Below are positions 1 through 8,141 of a stretch of DNA of 64,000 nucleotides, in pieces. A program made the position numbers and the translations under genes. The first letter of the stretch is position 1; every line of letters starts with the position of its first letter. The DNA lies in assembly GCF_019802255.1 (NCBI RefSeq), contig NZ_JAHYSS010000006.1, positions 602,604 to 666,603 on the forward strand, written 5' to 3'. The stretch is from Pedobacter polysacchareus. Lineage in GTDB: Bacteria > Bacteroidota > Bacteroidia > Sphingobacteriales > Sphingobacteriaceae. The notes under the pieces were generated by a model. The model searched no databases. It saw only the letters and a list, made by a program, of their open reading frames with translations, and had not been told where the DNA came from.

Positions 1-390
1 CTGAAATTTTAAAAAAGCATCTTTTCCGGCTGTTCCATTCAGATGTTGAGGACCTAGCTCCTTAATTAGGTGTTTTTCTATGAACGCTTGTCCGAGTTGT
101 GCAGGAAAGAATACAACTAAACTGCTATATTTTTCAGTATTTAGTTTTCTTTCAGCTATAATCGCATTTCCATTTGGGATCAATACAGCTTCCTGCTCAC
201 CGATAAAGGTACATTCAGCCCCACGGTACAGTTCTTTTTGCCCACTTAGGATAAAACTTATAGCGCACTTATTAAAGGTTATCAGGTTTCTTCCAAGAGG
301 TTTAAATTCATTGTAATACACAAAAGAAATATCTTTTGTGGTCAACTTCTGGTGACTAGCTAAAATTTCGGGTACTTGGATATTTACCAT
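1..390 (-). CDS. AraC-type transcriptional regulator, N-terminal part (runs off the window)
   Basis: An open frame of 130 codons starts with ATG at 390 and reads off the left edge without a stop. The visible protein looks like the cupin-like sensing domain of AraC-family regulators: a short N-terminal segment, a beta-rich stretch (residues about 40-90, including FILSGQKELYRG and AVLIPNGN), then a helical FPAQLGQAFIEKH segment that resembles the linker before the DNA-binding domain. The C-terminal helix-turn-helix would lie outside the window. It sits on the left of the tRNA-like scars, so it is probably chromosomal flank and not ICE cargo. Family call is by pattern only; moderately sure. Confidence 0.55.
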   Translation of the reverse strand, partial: MVNIQVPEILASHQKLTTKDISFVYYNEFKPLGRNLITFNKCAISFILSGQKELYRGAECTFIGEQEAVLIPNGNAIIAERKLNTEKYSSLVVFFPAQLGQAFIEKHLIKELGPQHLNGTAGKDAFLKFQ

Positions 391-604
391 TATTACATTT
401 TATAATTCAACAAAGATAAAATGAATTGCAGATATACACTTACAGTTAAAAAACAGAATGAGTTCTATCTATTCTGGATTAAGGTATTAAAATGATAAAG
501 TGACAGGAATGATCGAACACAATAGCGAAAAGTCCGACAAAAAAACATTTAAATCCAAACTTTCAGACATGCGCTACTGATATAAAACCAACTCAATAAT
601 AAAC

Positions 605-642
605 GAAAAAAGCCGTTCTTCTTTTCAGAAAAACGGCTTTTT
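605..642. terminator. Intrinsic terminator, left copy
   Basis: An inverted repeat pairs AAAAAGCCGTT with AACGGCTTTTT around an 11-12 base loop and is T/A-flanked on both sides, so it could work in both directions. A nearly identical hairpin lies at 1477-1511, each time next to a tRNA-like 3' end. The remaining bases of the gene-free stretch 391-732 hold only this hairpin and the tRNA-like remnant. Confidence 0.7.
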
Positions 643-681
643 AAGCAGTGGACCCAACTGGGCGTTTCTCGAACCATTTTC
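643..681 (-). other. Degraded tRNA 3'-end-like remnant
   Basis: On the minus strand this reads GGTTCGAG followed by a CCCAG..GGGTCCACT stretch and then the terminator at 605-642, the same arrangement as the clearer tRNA fragment at 1517-1563. The T-loop motif GTTCGA is intact but the T-stem does not pair cleanly and there is no anticodon arm. I read it as a remnant of an older attachment site or tRNA gene end. Low certainty. Confidence 0.4.
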
Positions 682-732
682 TATCTGATTTGCGTTTAAT
701 CAGCGATTTGGCTGGCAAATGATATATAGGAT

Positions 733-1251
733 TTAAAGTTCCTGCCGGACAAACCACTCCACATACTGTGGCAGAGAGGTACCGGCATAGTAAGGTAAAT
801 TCATGAGTAAATATGGTTTTTGGCTCGGTGTGATCGCTTTCTCAATGTTGAAAGTACCAGAATACATGCGTATAGCATAAGGATGATCTGAAGCATCTAT
901 GAACTGGTGAAGTGATTTCAGACTCCCTGTGCTCCCTGATTTTATTTCAATGGGAATAACCAAATCCTGGTGGGTAAAAAGTAAATCAACTTCTGCATTC
1001 GATTGAGATTTTTCCCTAACCCAAAAATTAGGCTTATGCGCTGAAATACTTTGAAGAGATATAAGCTCCTGTGTTACTAAATGAGGTATAACAGCACCTT
1101 TGTAAGCTCTATTCAAATCATCCATAGCGAGCATTTCTAATTGGATACCAAGAGAATAATTGACTAAACCAGTATCTAGAAACTGTAGACGTGGCGACTT
1201 CTTTAGATCTGTTTTTATAGGAGGTTGCAAATCTGTTGTAGGATAAATCAA
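733..1251 (-). pseudogene. C-terminal fragment of an AAA ATPase with DUF4143
   Basis: The 172 visible residues match the C-terminal half of the archaeal-type AAA/DUF4143 ATPases, a family usually near 380-450 residues. Recognisable parts are SPRLQFLDTGLVNY near the start and a PD-(D/E)XK-like core later on (NAEVDLLF then PIEIKSGS). The N-terminal AAA domain with its Walker motifs is absent. The only start is a TTG at 1251 preceded in frame by a TAA, so the gene has lost its 5' part. It lies between the two tRNA-end/terminator copies, consistent with truncation by an integration or excision event. Probably non-functional. Confidence 0.7.
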
Positions 1252-1476
1252 CCGTATGATTTTTGCATGTTTCTTTTAAATGACATGACCGGGATGATTT
1301 TTCAATTTGTAACAAAACCAATCCAAATTTACTTAAACAATGTAATAAAACAAACCCATTTTGTATCATATTTTGTAACAAACCAAGCTCAGTTAAAATA
1401 CCGTTACATGTTTGTTACGGTTTTAGGTATAGAAAAACATAAATCTTGCAGCCGACATATAATACTTAGAAACGAA

Positions 1477-1511
1477 AAAAGCCGTTTTTCTTTTCGAAAA
1501 ACGGCTTTTTA
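1477..1511. terminator. Intrinsic terminator, right copy, following the tRNA 3' fragment
   Basis: AAAAAGCCGTTTTTC pairs with GAAAAACGGCTTTTT around a very short TTTT loop. It is positioned directly downstream (minus-strand sense) of the tRNA fragment at 1517-1563, as expected for a native tRNA terminator, and is nearly identical to the hairpin at 605-642. Confidence 0.75.
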
Positions 1512-1516
1512 AGCAG

Positions 1517-1563
1517 TGGGCCATGATGGGCTCGAACCATCGACCAAAAGATTATGAGTCTTC
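1517..1563 (-). other. 3' part of a tRNA with CAT anticodon; probable ICE attachment site
   Basis: On the minus strand the bases form a five-pair anticodon stem (GAAGA with TCTTT) around the loop CTCATAA, so the anticodon would be CAT (Met type). A variable region, a five-pair T-stem (GATGG/CCATC) with loop TTCGAGC, the 3' acceptor strand ATGGCCC and an A discriminator follow. No 5' acceptor strand or D-arm is found in the bases to the right, so this is only the 3' part. Tyrosine-recombinase elements commonly leave such a fragment at one end. The orientation implies that the element lies to the right. Confidence 0.65.
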
Positions 1564-1811
1564 TACTTTGACCGTCCATTAAAGGACAAAAATCATCATT
1601 TCTAGCTTACAGAAGCAATATAATCACTTTTTTTAAAACTTCAAAATTTTGCTCCGTAACGTATTTGTAACGGTTTATTCAGAAAAGATGAATAATTATG
1701 ATACACACTAAATTGCTTTTTGTGGTTAAATACTCCTGTTGAAATATACAGCACTTCTTGATTTCTATAGTTAATTCAAATATTCAAAAATCAAGAGTTA
1801 TTGAAAAACAC
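1564..1811. other. Gene-free AT-rich stretch at the element edge
   Basis: No supportable gene is seen between the tRNA fragment and the mer promoter. The sequence is AT-rich with no plausible long frame. If 1517-1563 is the attachment site, this is the terminal non-coding end of the element and may hold integrase or excisionase binding sites, but I see no clear repeat set. Confidence 0.4.
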
Positions 1812-1831
1812 ATTTAAGTGTTTGCTTAAAT
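1812..1831 (+). promoter_or_regulatory. Probable ArsR-family operator
   Basis: A perfect 7-base inverted repeat, ATTTAAG and CTTAAAT separated by TGTTTG, lies 53 bases before the start of the metalloregulator gene at 1884. AT-rich dyads of this kind are typical ArsR/SmtB operators. It overlaps the TTTG -33 element of the predicted promoter, so bound repressor would block RNA polymerase. Confidence 0.6.
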
Positions 1832-1853
1832 AAGAAAACTACTTGTATCTTTA
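1821..1853 (+). promoter_or_regulatory. Bacteroidetes-type promoter of the mer operon
   Basis: TTTG at 1821-1824 and TATCTTTA at 1846-1853 are 21 bases apart and approximate the Bacteroidetes consensus TTTG-N19-21-TAnnTTTG, with one mismatch in the last base of the -7 box. It lies 30 bases before the ATG at 1884. Confidence 0.5.
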
Positions 1854-1883
1854 TCACTTTATTTAATCCTAAAAAAGGAAATT

Positions 1884-2261
1884 ATGGAAAACAATCAATC
1901 GTGTATCAGAGTGTTTGCCGACAAGGTTCAAATAGACAATTGTCGCGAAATACTTCAAGACAACAACAAAGCATTCAACGAGTTGAGCGGACTTTTAGCA
2001 TTGGCAGGAAACGAAGTAAGGCTGAAAATCTTATTTCTCTTAGAAGAAGAAAACGAACTCTGTCCTTGCGACCTTTCAGACATTCTCGGAATGAGTATCC
2101 CAGCCGTTTCACAACATCTCAGAAAACTAAAGGACGGAAACGTTATTGAAGGGAGAAGAGAAGGACAAACCATTTTCTACTCTTTGAAACAAGAGCAACT
2201 GACCTTGCTTCGTCCATTTTTTAAACACATCATAAACAATTCAAAAAAGGAGACAGTATGA
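1884..2261 (+). CDS. ArsR/SmtB-family metal-sensing repressor of the mer operon
   Basis: A 125-residue winged-helix protein. A predicted recognition helix (SIPAVSQHLRKL, about residues 71-82) follows an ELCPCDL motif with Cys60 and Cys62, the position of the alpha-3 metal site in ArsR/CadC-type sensors. Family knowledge: metal binding to such thiols releases the repressor from its operator. It is the first gene of the operon and overlaps the next gene by four bases (ATGA), so translation is probably coupled. Its likely ligand is Hg(II), inferred from the genes downstream. An ArsR-type regulator instead of MerR is the usual arrangement for Bacteroidetes mer operons. Confidence 0.88.
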   Translation: MENNQSCIRVFADKVQIDNCREILQDNNKAFNELSGLLALAGNEVRLKILFLLEEENELCPCDLSDILGMSIPAVSQHLRKLKDGNVIEGRREGQTIFYSLKQEQLTLLRPFFKHIINNSKKETV

Positions 2262-2863
2262 ACAAGAAAAACAACAGACTTGTTGGAGCGGGAGTTCTTT
2301 CGGCAGTAGCAGCATCACTTTGCTGCATAACACCTGTATTGGCTCTTATTTCAGGAGCATCAGGAGTGGCATCTACATTTTCGTGGATGGAACCAGCAAG
2401 ACCTTATCTTATAGGTATTACTGTTTTGGTATTGGGCTTTGCTTGGTATCAGAAACTCAAACCACGAACAGCCGAAGAAATTCAGTGTGATTGCGAAGAA
2501 GACGAAAAGAAACCTTTTATGCAGACCAAAACATTTTTGGGAGTTGTAACCGTGTTTGCAGGCTTGATGCTCGCTTTTCCAAACTATTCACACATTTTCT
2601 ATCCTTCAAACGACAACAAAGAAGTTGTAATCGTCAATGCCTCGGACATCCAAACCGTAACTTTTGATTTAAAAGGAATGACTTGCAATGGATGTGCTTC
2701 ACACGTACAAAATGCCGTAAATAAGTTGCCGGGTATTGTTAAGATAGATGCGAGTTACGAAGAAGCAACTACCAAAGTGGAATTTGACCAAACCAAAGTG
2801 AGCTTGGCTCAAATTGAAGAAGCCATCAACGGTACAGGTTACAAAGTGGTTGGCAAGAAATAG
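2258..2863 (+). CDS. merTP: Mercuric ion transporter MerT fused to a MerP-like domain
   Basis: The 201-residue protein carries Hg(II) inward across the inner membrane for reduction by MerA. The N-terminal part is MerT-like: a first membrane helix with the vicinal pair Cys22-Cys23 (SLCCITP), a second helix around 50-64, a cytoplasmic-type loop with Cys77 and Cys79, and a third helix around 93-107. A periplasmic-type linker leads to an HMA domain with GMTCNGC (Cys143, Cys146). Such MerT-MerP fusions are known from Bacteroidetes. It overlaps the regulator stop by four bases and precedes a separate MerP gene. Confidence 0.88.
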   Translation: MNKKNNRLVGAGVLSAVAASLCCITPVLALISGASGVASTFSWMEPARPYLIGITVLVLGFAWYQKLKPRTAEEIQCDCEEDEKKPFMQTKTFLGVVTVFAGLMLAFPNYSHIFYPSNDNKEVVIVNASDIQTVTFDLKGMTCNGCASHVQNAVNKLPGIVKIDASYEEATTKVEFDQTKVSLAQIEEAINGTGYKVVGKK

Positions 2864-2910
2864 TATTTTTTTGTTTTTTTTATTTAAGAATCTTATTAAA
2901 TAATTACACA

Positions 2911-3266
2911 ATGAAAAAGAATTTGATTTTATTGAGTGCTTTGTTCCTAATTGGAATTACTCAGGTCAAAGCCCAATGTTGCAAACCGAATGACAGTAAA
3001 GCACAAACAGAAAATGTAACACAACAAGTAGGTAAGACCGTGAAACTGAAAATTACGGGGATGACTTGTGCAGGTTGTTCCAACCACATTTCAAATGCCC
3101 TTAAAAAAGTGGACGGCATTAATGAACACAAAGTGGAATATCCGGCGATTTGGCAACTATTCAATACGACCCGAAGAAAACAAATCCTGATCCTATCATT
3201 AGGATAATTGAAAAAACAGGCTATAAAGCTGAAATCATCAAAGAAACTCAAAAAAAGAAAGCGTAA
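2911..3266 (+). pseudogene. merP: MerP-like periplasmic mercury-binding protein, frameshifted
   Basis: The product starts with a signal peptide (about residues 1-22, ending QVKAQ) and an HMA domain with GMTCAGC (Cys53, Cys56). After the segment KVEYP, at about 3143-3145, the frame changes: the original frame runs into unrelated residues and stops at 3207, whereas the frame shifted by one base continues as GDLATIQYDPKKTNPDPI and KTGYKAE, the expected end of an HMA fold, with stop TAA at 3264-3266. One missing G in the CCGG run would explain this. The restored stop overlaps the merA start (TAATG). It is either a true mutation or a sequencing error; the fused MerP domain upstream could compensate. 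Confidence 0.8.
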
Positions 3267-4921
3267 TGAACAAAGAAACCATAAAACTTGACATCACAGG
3301 TATGACCTGCGACCATTGTGCCACAGGCATTGAAAAACTTCTTTCAAAAAATGAAGGAGTAACAGAAGCTAAGGTAAACTATCCGAAGGCCAGTTGCGAA
3401 TGTTCTTATGACCCTTCAAAAACCAGCAAAGAAGAAATCATCAACACCATCAACGGCATGAAAAACTATCGTGTAAAAGGTGAAATTTCAGAAACAGGAA
3501 GTTGTAACAACAACCATTTTGACCTGATTATCATCGGTGGTGGTTCGGCAGCATTTTCAGCAGCCATAAAAGCCGAAAGTTTAGGATTATCAACCTTAAT
3601 GGTAAACGGTGGATTGGATTTTGGCGGAACTTGCGTAAATGTAGGTTGTGTGCCATCTAAGAATTTAATCCGTGCAGGAGAAAATGCTTATCACGCTACA
3701 CATTCCAACTTTGCAGGTATAAAACCAAAAGGTGTTGATATTGATTTTCCACAAGTTATCAAAGACAAGAAAAAATTGGTTGCCGTACTTCAAGAAAAGA
3801 AATATATGGATGTGGTGAGCGATTTTATAAATTTAAAAATGATTACAGGTTGGGCGGAGTTTAAAGACAACAAAACAATTGTTGTTGATAATAAAACAGA
3901 GTATACAGCTTTGAAATTTATCATTGCCACTGGTGCCACTACAAATATTCCAAGCATTGAAGGATTGAATGAAATTGGCTATCTGACCAATGTTTCGCTT
4001 TTTGATTTAGAAGAAAAACTCGAAAGCATCACTATTATGGGAGCAGGTTACATTGGTTTGGAAATAGCTATGGCATATAATCGTTTAGGTGTAAAGGTAC
4101 GTATTATAGAATTTACAGACCGAGTATTGCGGAAACAAACCCCTGACATTAGTGAAGTATTGGAAACTCAAATGCGAAAAGAAGGTATTGAGCTCCTCCC
4201 TAATTTCCGTGCTGTTAAATTCGAGAAAAAAGGAAGTGAGACAATCATTCATTGCAAATGTCCGGACGGTTCTTTTACGCAAATCACAGAAAAAGGGAGA
4301 ATAGTAGTTGCGTCAGGAACAAAACCCAATACACAAAGGCTGGGATTGCAAAACATAGGCATAGAATTGAACAAAAGGGGTCATGTTTTGGTGAACGAAA
4401 AAATGGAAACTAATTTACCTAACATCTATGCAGTAGGCGATGTTGCCAATACACCTGCATTTGTTTACACAGCCGCCTTTGAAGGAAAAATTGCTGTAGA
4501 AAATTCTTTTTCAGGAGCTGAAAATAAAGCAGATTATACTTCCTTGCCTTGGGTGGTTTTTACTGACCCACAAATTGCAGGTGCAGGTTTAGACGAAGTA
4601 CAGGCAGAAGCCAAAGGCATTCCGTTTGAAATTTCAAAATTGGAACTTAAAGACGTACCGAGAGCCATAGCAGCAAACGACACAAGGGGTTTTATCAAAC
4701 TCATTCGCAACACCGAAACTGACAAATTGATAGGTGCAAGAGTAGTTGCACCTGAAGGCGGAGAACTTATCCAACTATTAAGTATGTCAATCAAACACGG
4801 AATAACTGTAAAAGACTTGGCAGACAGTTTCTACCCTTATCTGACTTTGGGAGAAGGCATCAAATTAGCAGCAATAACTTTTGGTAAAGACGTATCGAAA
4901 TTGAGTTGCTGTGCAAGTTAA
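3266..4921 (+). CDS. merA: Mercuric reductase
   Basis: A 551-residue cytoplasmic flavoenzyme that reduces Hg(II) to volatile Hg(0) with NADPH. In order: an N-terminal HMA domain with GMTCDHC (Cys15, Cys18); an FAD-binding Rossmann motif near residues 86-95 (DLIIIGGGSA); the redox-active disulfide GGTCVNVGCVPSK (Cys123, Cys128); the second nucleotide-binding motif GAGYIGLE; the FAD motif YAVGDVA; and the C-terminal vicinal Cys548-Cys549 that hands mercury to the active site. All catalytic cysteines are present and the length is normal, so the enzyme should be active. It ends the operon; the next genes run the other way. Confidence 0.96.
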   Translation: MNKETIKLDITGMTCDHCATGIEKLLSKNEGVTEAKVNYPKASCECSYDPSKTSKEEIINTINGMKNYRVKGEISETGSCNNNHFDLIIIGGGSAAFSAAIKAESLGLSTLMVNGGLDFGGTCVNVGCVPSKNLIRAGENAYHATHSNFAGIKPKGVDIDFPQVIKDKKKLVAVLQEKKYMDVVSDFINLKMITGWAEFKDNKTIVVDNKTEYTALKFIIATGATTNIPSIEGLNEIGYLTNVSLFDLEEKLESITIMGAGYIGLEIAMAYNRLGVKVRIIEFTDRVLRKQTPDISEVLETQMRKEGIELLPNFRAVKFEKKGSETIIHCKCPDGSFTQITEKGRIVVASGTKPNTQRLGLQNIGIELNKRGHVLVNEKMETNLPNIYAVGDVANTPAFVYTAAFEGKIAVENSFSGAENKADYTSLPWVVFTDPQIAGAGLDEVQAEAKGIPFEISKLELKDVPRAIAANDTRGFIKLIRNTETDKLIGARVVAPEGGELIQLLSMSIKHGITVKDLADSFYPYLTLGEGIKLAAITFGKDVSKLSCCAS

Positions 4922-4945
4922 TATTTAACAATAACGGAAGTTTGC

Positions 4946-5465
4946 CTATACAATATCAAAATCACTCAAATCATTATTCATCAAAGTGGAAGAACTGGCT
5001 TCTGTTTCAGATGAAAGTGTGCTATCCAAAAGCTCGGCAATTTTTCGGGAAGCACCTTTGATGGAATTTTCCAGCAGGCTGAATAATTCGGCACCCTGCA
5101 ATCTTTGAACTATCGTAATCGCCATTTCCTTTTGGGCTTGCTCCAAATTTTCCATTTTGGAATAACGCCCCTACGGAGCTTGGTTCGTCATAGGTAACCC
5201 CTTGAGCAAGACTATCATCGCCACCGGATATTCCGTACCTGTTCCATTCTTCTTCCTCTTCCTTTAAATCAGGCATATTTCTGAAAACATCGTCCATTGC
5301 CAAAAATTCAGTTCCTTTCGTGGAAATCATACCCTCTAACTTTAACGGTTTACCTTCCATTAAGATTTGTTTCTTGGCATCCTCTAATTTCACGCCCTTA
5401 ATTTCATCGGGAATTTTTATGAAATCTGTCCGTAATGCAACAAGTTCATTGGTAAGCATGTCCAC
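4946..5465 (-). pseudogene. Frameshifted fragment resembling DUF3945 element proteins
   Basis: Two minus-strand frames make up one degraded gene. The first (start GTG 5465) contains EIKGVKLEDAKKQILMEG followed by a KLEGM..KGTEF motif, the pattern of DUF3945 domains found in Bacteroidetes mobile-element proteins. Around 5160 the coding character moves to another frame (MENLEQAQKEMAITIVQRLQ and ELFSLLENSIKGASRK) that stops at 4946, while the first frame runs on into low-plausibility sequence to 5022. The 5' end abuts a short His-rich leader from another gene. I read it as debris left where the mer operon was inserted. Family assignment is tentative. Confidence 0.55.
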
Positions 5466-5477
5466 ACTGATAATAGA

Positions 5478-5536
5478 TTGTAATGATTACCATGATTTTG
5501 TCGCATTTCCATTTGTTTATGATCTTTATGTTCCAT
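5478..5536 (-). other. His/Met-rich N-terminal leader, probable remnant of a second metal ATPase
   Basis: From ATG 5536 the frame reads MEHKDHKQMEMRQNHGNHY before losing plausibility and stopping some 20 codons later. Such His/Met-rich starts are characteristic of CopB-type (P1B-3) copper ATPases. Nothing else of that gene is present. It is joined to the DUF3945-like fragment, which suggests a deletion junction near 5470-5480. Very short, so uncertain. Confidence 0.3.
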
Positions 5537-5568
5537 AATACTGTGATTTTATTGTCTTTAATTAAAAA

Positions 5569-8121
5569 CTAGTCGATCTTGGCACTTCTAAGTCTTAAAG
5601 AGTTTAGAATAACGGATACTGAACTGAAACTCATGGCAAGCGCAGCTATCATTGGTGATAATAAAATCCCAAAAAATGGATATAAAAGACCTGCTGCAAC
5701 TGGTATACCTAAAACATTATAACCAAGAGCGAAAAATAGATTACCCTTTATATTGTCCATTACTTTATGGCTCAAAAACCTCGCTTTTGCAATTCCATTG
5801 AGGTCTCCTTTCACTAATGTTACTGCTGCACTTTCAATGGCGACATCTGTTCCTGTACCCATAGCAATGCCAATATCTGCCTGTGACAAGGCAGGGGCAT
5901 CATTTATACCATCACCTGCCATAGCAACCTTTTTACCTTCAGCCTGCAGTTTTTTGATTTCATTTAGCTTGTCCTCTGGAAGCATTCCTGCTTTAAAACC
6001 ATCTAAATTCAAGGTTCGGCTAACGGCTCTTGCTGTATCTTCATTATCGCCAGTGAACATGATTACTTTTAAACCTTCTTCCTGAAGCTTTTTGATAGCG
6101 GTTGCACTAGAGGGCTTGATTTTATCTGAAATAACCACAAAACCAACAGCTTCATCCCCGACGGCCAAATAAGAAACTGTCTTTCCTTGTTTTTGCGCAG
6201 ACTTAACTAGTTCTTCCAATTCGGGATTAATCTTGGCTTTAACGTGTTCCATTAGTTTCTGGTTACCTAAAGCAAGTTTTTCGTCTTTTAAAGTACCCGT
6301 TACACCTTTACCTGTTACAGCTTCAAAATTTGAAATTGGTTGAACTTTTACTTTGTTTTCTTCCCCATAACGTAATGTCGCCTGTGCTAAAGGATGTTCA
6401 CTGCTACTATTTAACGCTACTATTCTTTCAAGGACTTTCTTTTCATCAAAATCCGGATTTGCACTAACGACCTTTTCAACCGATGGCTTTCCCTCTGTAA
6501 CCGTTCCAGTCTTATCAATGATGACAACATCAATGACATTCATTTTCTCTAAGGATTCTGCATTTTTGATAAGCACACCAGATTGTGCGCCTTTTCCTAC
6601 ACCTACCATTACCGACATAGGCGTAGCAAGACCAAGCGCACATGGGCAAGCAATGATCAATACTGCAATAGAATTAACGAATGCATAAACATAAGATGGT
6701 TCAGGCCCATAGATTGCCCATACCACAAATGTAGCTATTGCAATCAACACCACTACAGGAACAAAATATCCTGAAATCTTATCAGCCATCTTTTGAATGG
6801 GGGCTTTCGATCGGCTTGCCGAGTTTACCATTTCGATGATCTGGGACAGCAAAGTTTCCGAACCCACTTTTTCGGCAAGCATTACAAAAGTTTTATTACC
6901 GTTAATTGTACCTGAACTTACGTTATCTCCCGTCTTTTTTTCAACCGGGACAGGTTCACCAGAGATCATGGATTCATCAATTATGGCTTCTCCTGTTTTA
7001 ATACTGCCATCAACAGGTATTTTTTCCCCAGGTTTCACCCTTAATAAATCTCCCTTTTGGATATCGTCAATGGAAACTGATATTTCTTTATCTCCCACAA
7101 CCTTTGTCGCCGTATTAGGCGCTAATTTCAATAGTTCTTTAATGGCACTATTAGTCTTACCATGCGCTCGTGCTTCTAAGAGCTGCCCAAGCAATACCAG
7201 GGTAAGAATAACTGTTGCAGCTTCAAAATAAACGTAGACTGTACCATGGTGGGTTTTAAACTGATCTGGAAAAACATCAGGAAAAAGCAGGGCGACAAGG
7301 CTAAAAAGCCAAGCCACCCCCGCACCAATTCCTATCAACGTAAACATATTTAGTTTCCAGGTTATTAGCGATTGCCATGCACGCTGAAAGAACATCCATG
7401 TTGCATAAAAAACTACCGGAATGGAAAAAGCAAACTGAACCCAGTTCCAATATTTCAGTTCCATCAAGTTAAACAACGGATTATTTGGAATCATTTCCGT
7501 CATTGCTATGGTAAAAATGGGAATAGTAAAAATTGTAGCAATCTTAAATTTACGCAACAAGGTGTCATAAGTTTTATCTTCCGCTTCCAAGTTCACGCCC
7601 GTAGGTACCAAGTCCATCCCACATATTGGGCATGAACCTGGTTGATCTCTAATAATTTCGGGATGCATAGGGCAGGTAAATTGTGTTGTTTGTTTTAATT
7701 CAGGCTGTTTTAGTAAATCCATCCCACAAACAGGACAATTTCCTGGTTTGTCATAGGTTTTATCCCCTTCACAATGCATAGGGCAATAATATACACCACC
7801 AGTTTCATTTTTATGAGCCTTTAATGGGGCATTATCATGATGGGAATGAGCAGAAGCAGAATGTTCCTGATGGTCGTGATTATGTATTTGTTTATCCTCC
7901 GCAGTCTTATGGAATCCAGACATGTGAATCTTGTAATTTCCAGCAACCGAAAGAACTTCCTGCAACTTTTCGGTTGGAATGTGCTTATCCATTGTGATTA
8001 TTGCTTCAGCAGGCTCCAAAGTAACCTTAGCAGAAATCCCATCAATTGCATTCAAGGCATTCTCAACTTTAGTTTGACAACCTTGGCAGGTCATTCCGGT
8101 TATTTTATAAGTATGTTTCAT
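5569..8121 (-). CDS. copA: Copper-exporting P1B-type ATPase with extra metal-binding modules
   Basis: An 850-residue inner-membrane pump that exports Cu(I) using ATP. In order: HMA domain with GMTCQGC (Cys12, Cys15); a His-rich linker (about 80-105); two short CPMH...GxCPxCGMDL modules (about 111-137 and 147-173); membrane helices; the actuator segment with SGEPVPVEK; the ion-selecting CPC motif in ACPCALGLATP (near 490); the phosphorylated Asp in DKTGTVTEG (near 535); the nucleotide-binding SEHPLAQA; and GDGINDAPAL. The CPC motif marks a P1B-1 (Cu+/Ag+) pump. It is the last gene of the copper operon, 20 bases after the oxidase gene. All catalytic motifs are intact. Confidence 0.93.
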   Translation of the reverse strand: MKHTYKITGMTCQGCQTKVENALNAIDGISAKVTLEPAEAIITMDKHIPTEKLQEVLSVAGNYKIHMSGFHKTAEDKQIHNHDHQEHSASAHSHHDNAPLKAHKNETGGVYYCPMHCEGDKTYDKPGNCPVCGMDLLKQPELKQTTQFTCPMHPEIIRDQPGSCPICGMDLVPTGVNLEAEDKTYDTLLRKFKIATIFTIPIFTIAMTEMIPNNPLFNLMELKYWNWVQFAFSIPVVFYATWMFFQRAWQSLITWKLNMFTLIGIGAGVAWLFSLVALLFPDVFPDQFKTHHGTVYVYFEAATVILTLVLLGQLLEARAHGKTNSAIKELLKLAPNTATKVVGDKEISVSIDDIQKGDLLRVKPGEKIPVDGSIKTGEAIIDESMISGEPVPVEKKTGDNVSSGTINGNKTFVMLAEKVGSETLLSQIIEMVNSASRSKAPIQKMADKISGYFVPVVVLIAIATFVVWAIYGPEPSYVYAFVNSIAVLIIACPCALGLATPMSVMVGVGKGAQSGVLIKNAESLEKMNVIDVVIIDKTGTVTEGKPSVEKVVSANPDFDEKKVLERIVALNSSSEHPLAQATLRYGEENKVKVQPISNFEAVTGKGVTGTLKDEKLALGNQKLMEHVKAKINPELEELVKSAQKQGKTVSYLAVGDEAVGFVVISDKIKPSSATAIKKLQEEGLKVIMFTGDNEDTARAVSRTLNLDGFKAGMLPEDKLNEIKKLQAEGKKVAMAGDGINDAPALSQADIGIAMGTGTDVAIESAAVTLVKGDLNGIAKARFLSHKVMDNIKGNLFFALGYNVLGIPVAAGLLYPFFGILLSPMIAALAMSFSSVSVILNSLRLRSAKID

Positions 8122-8141
8122 AAGGTGATGATTTTAATAAG

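Noticed and set aside
80..316. Plus-strand frame of 78 codons
   Set aside because: It lies opposite the AraC-like gene, which has a clearly better protein pattern and runs off the edge.
1517..1620. A complete tRNA-Met gene
   Set aside because: Anticodon and T-arms are present but no D-arm or matching 5' acceptor strand occurs in the adjoining bases.
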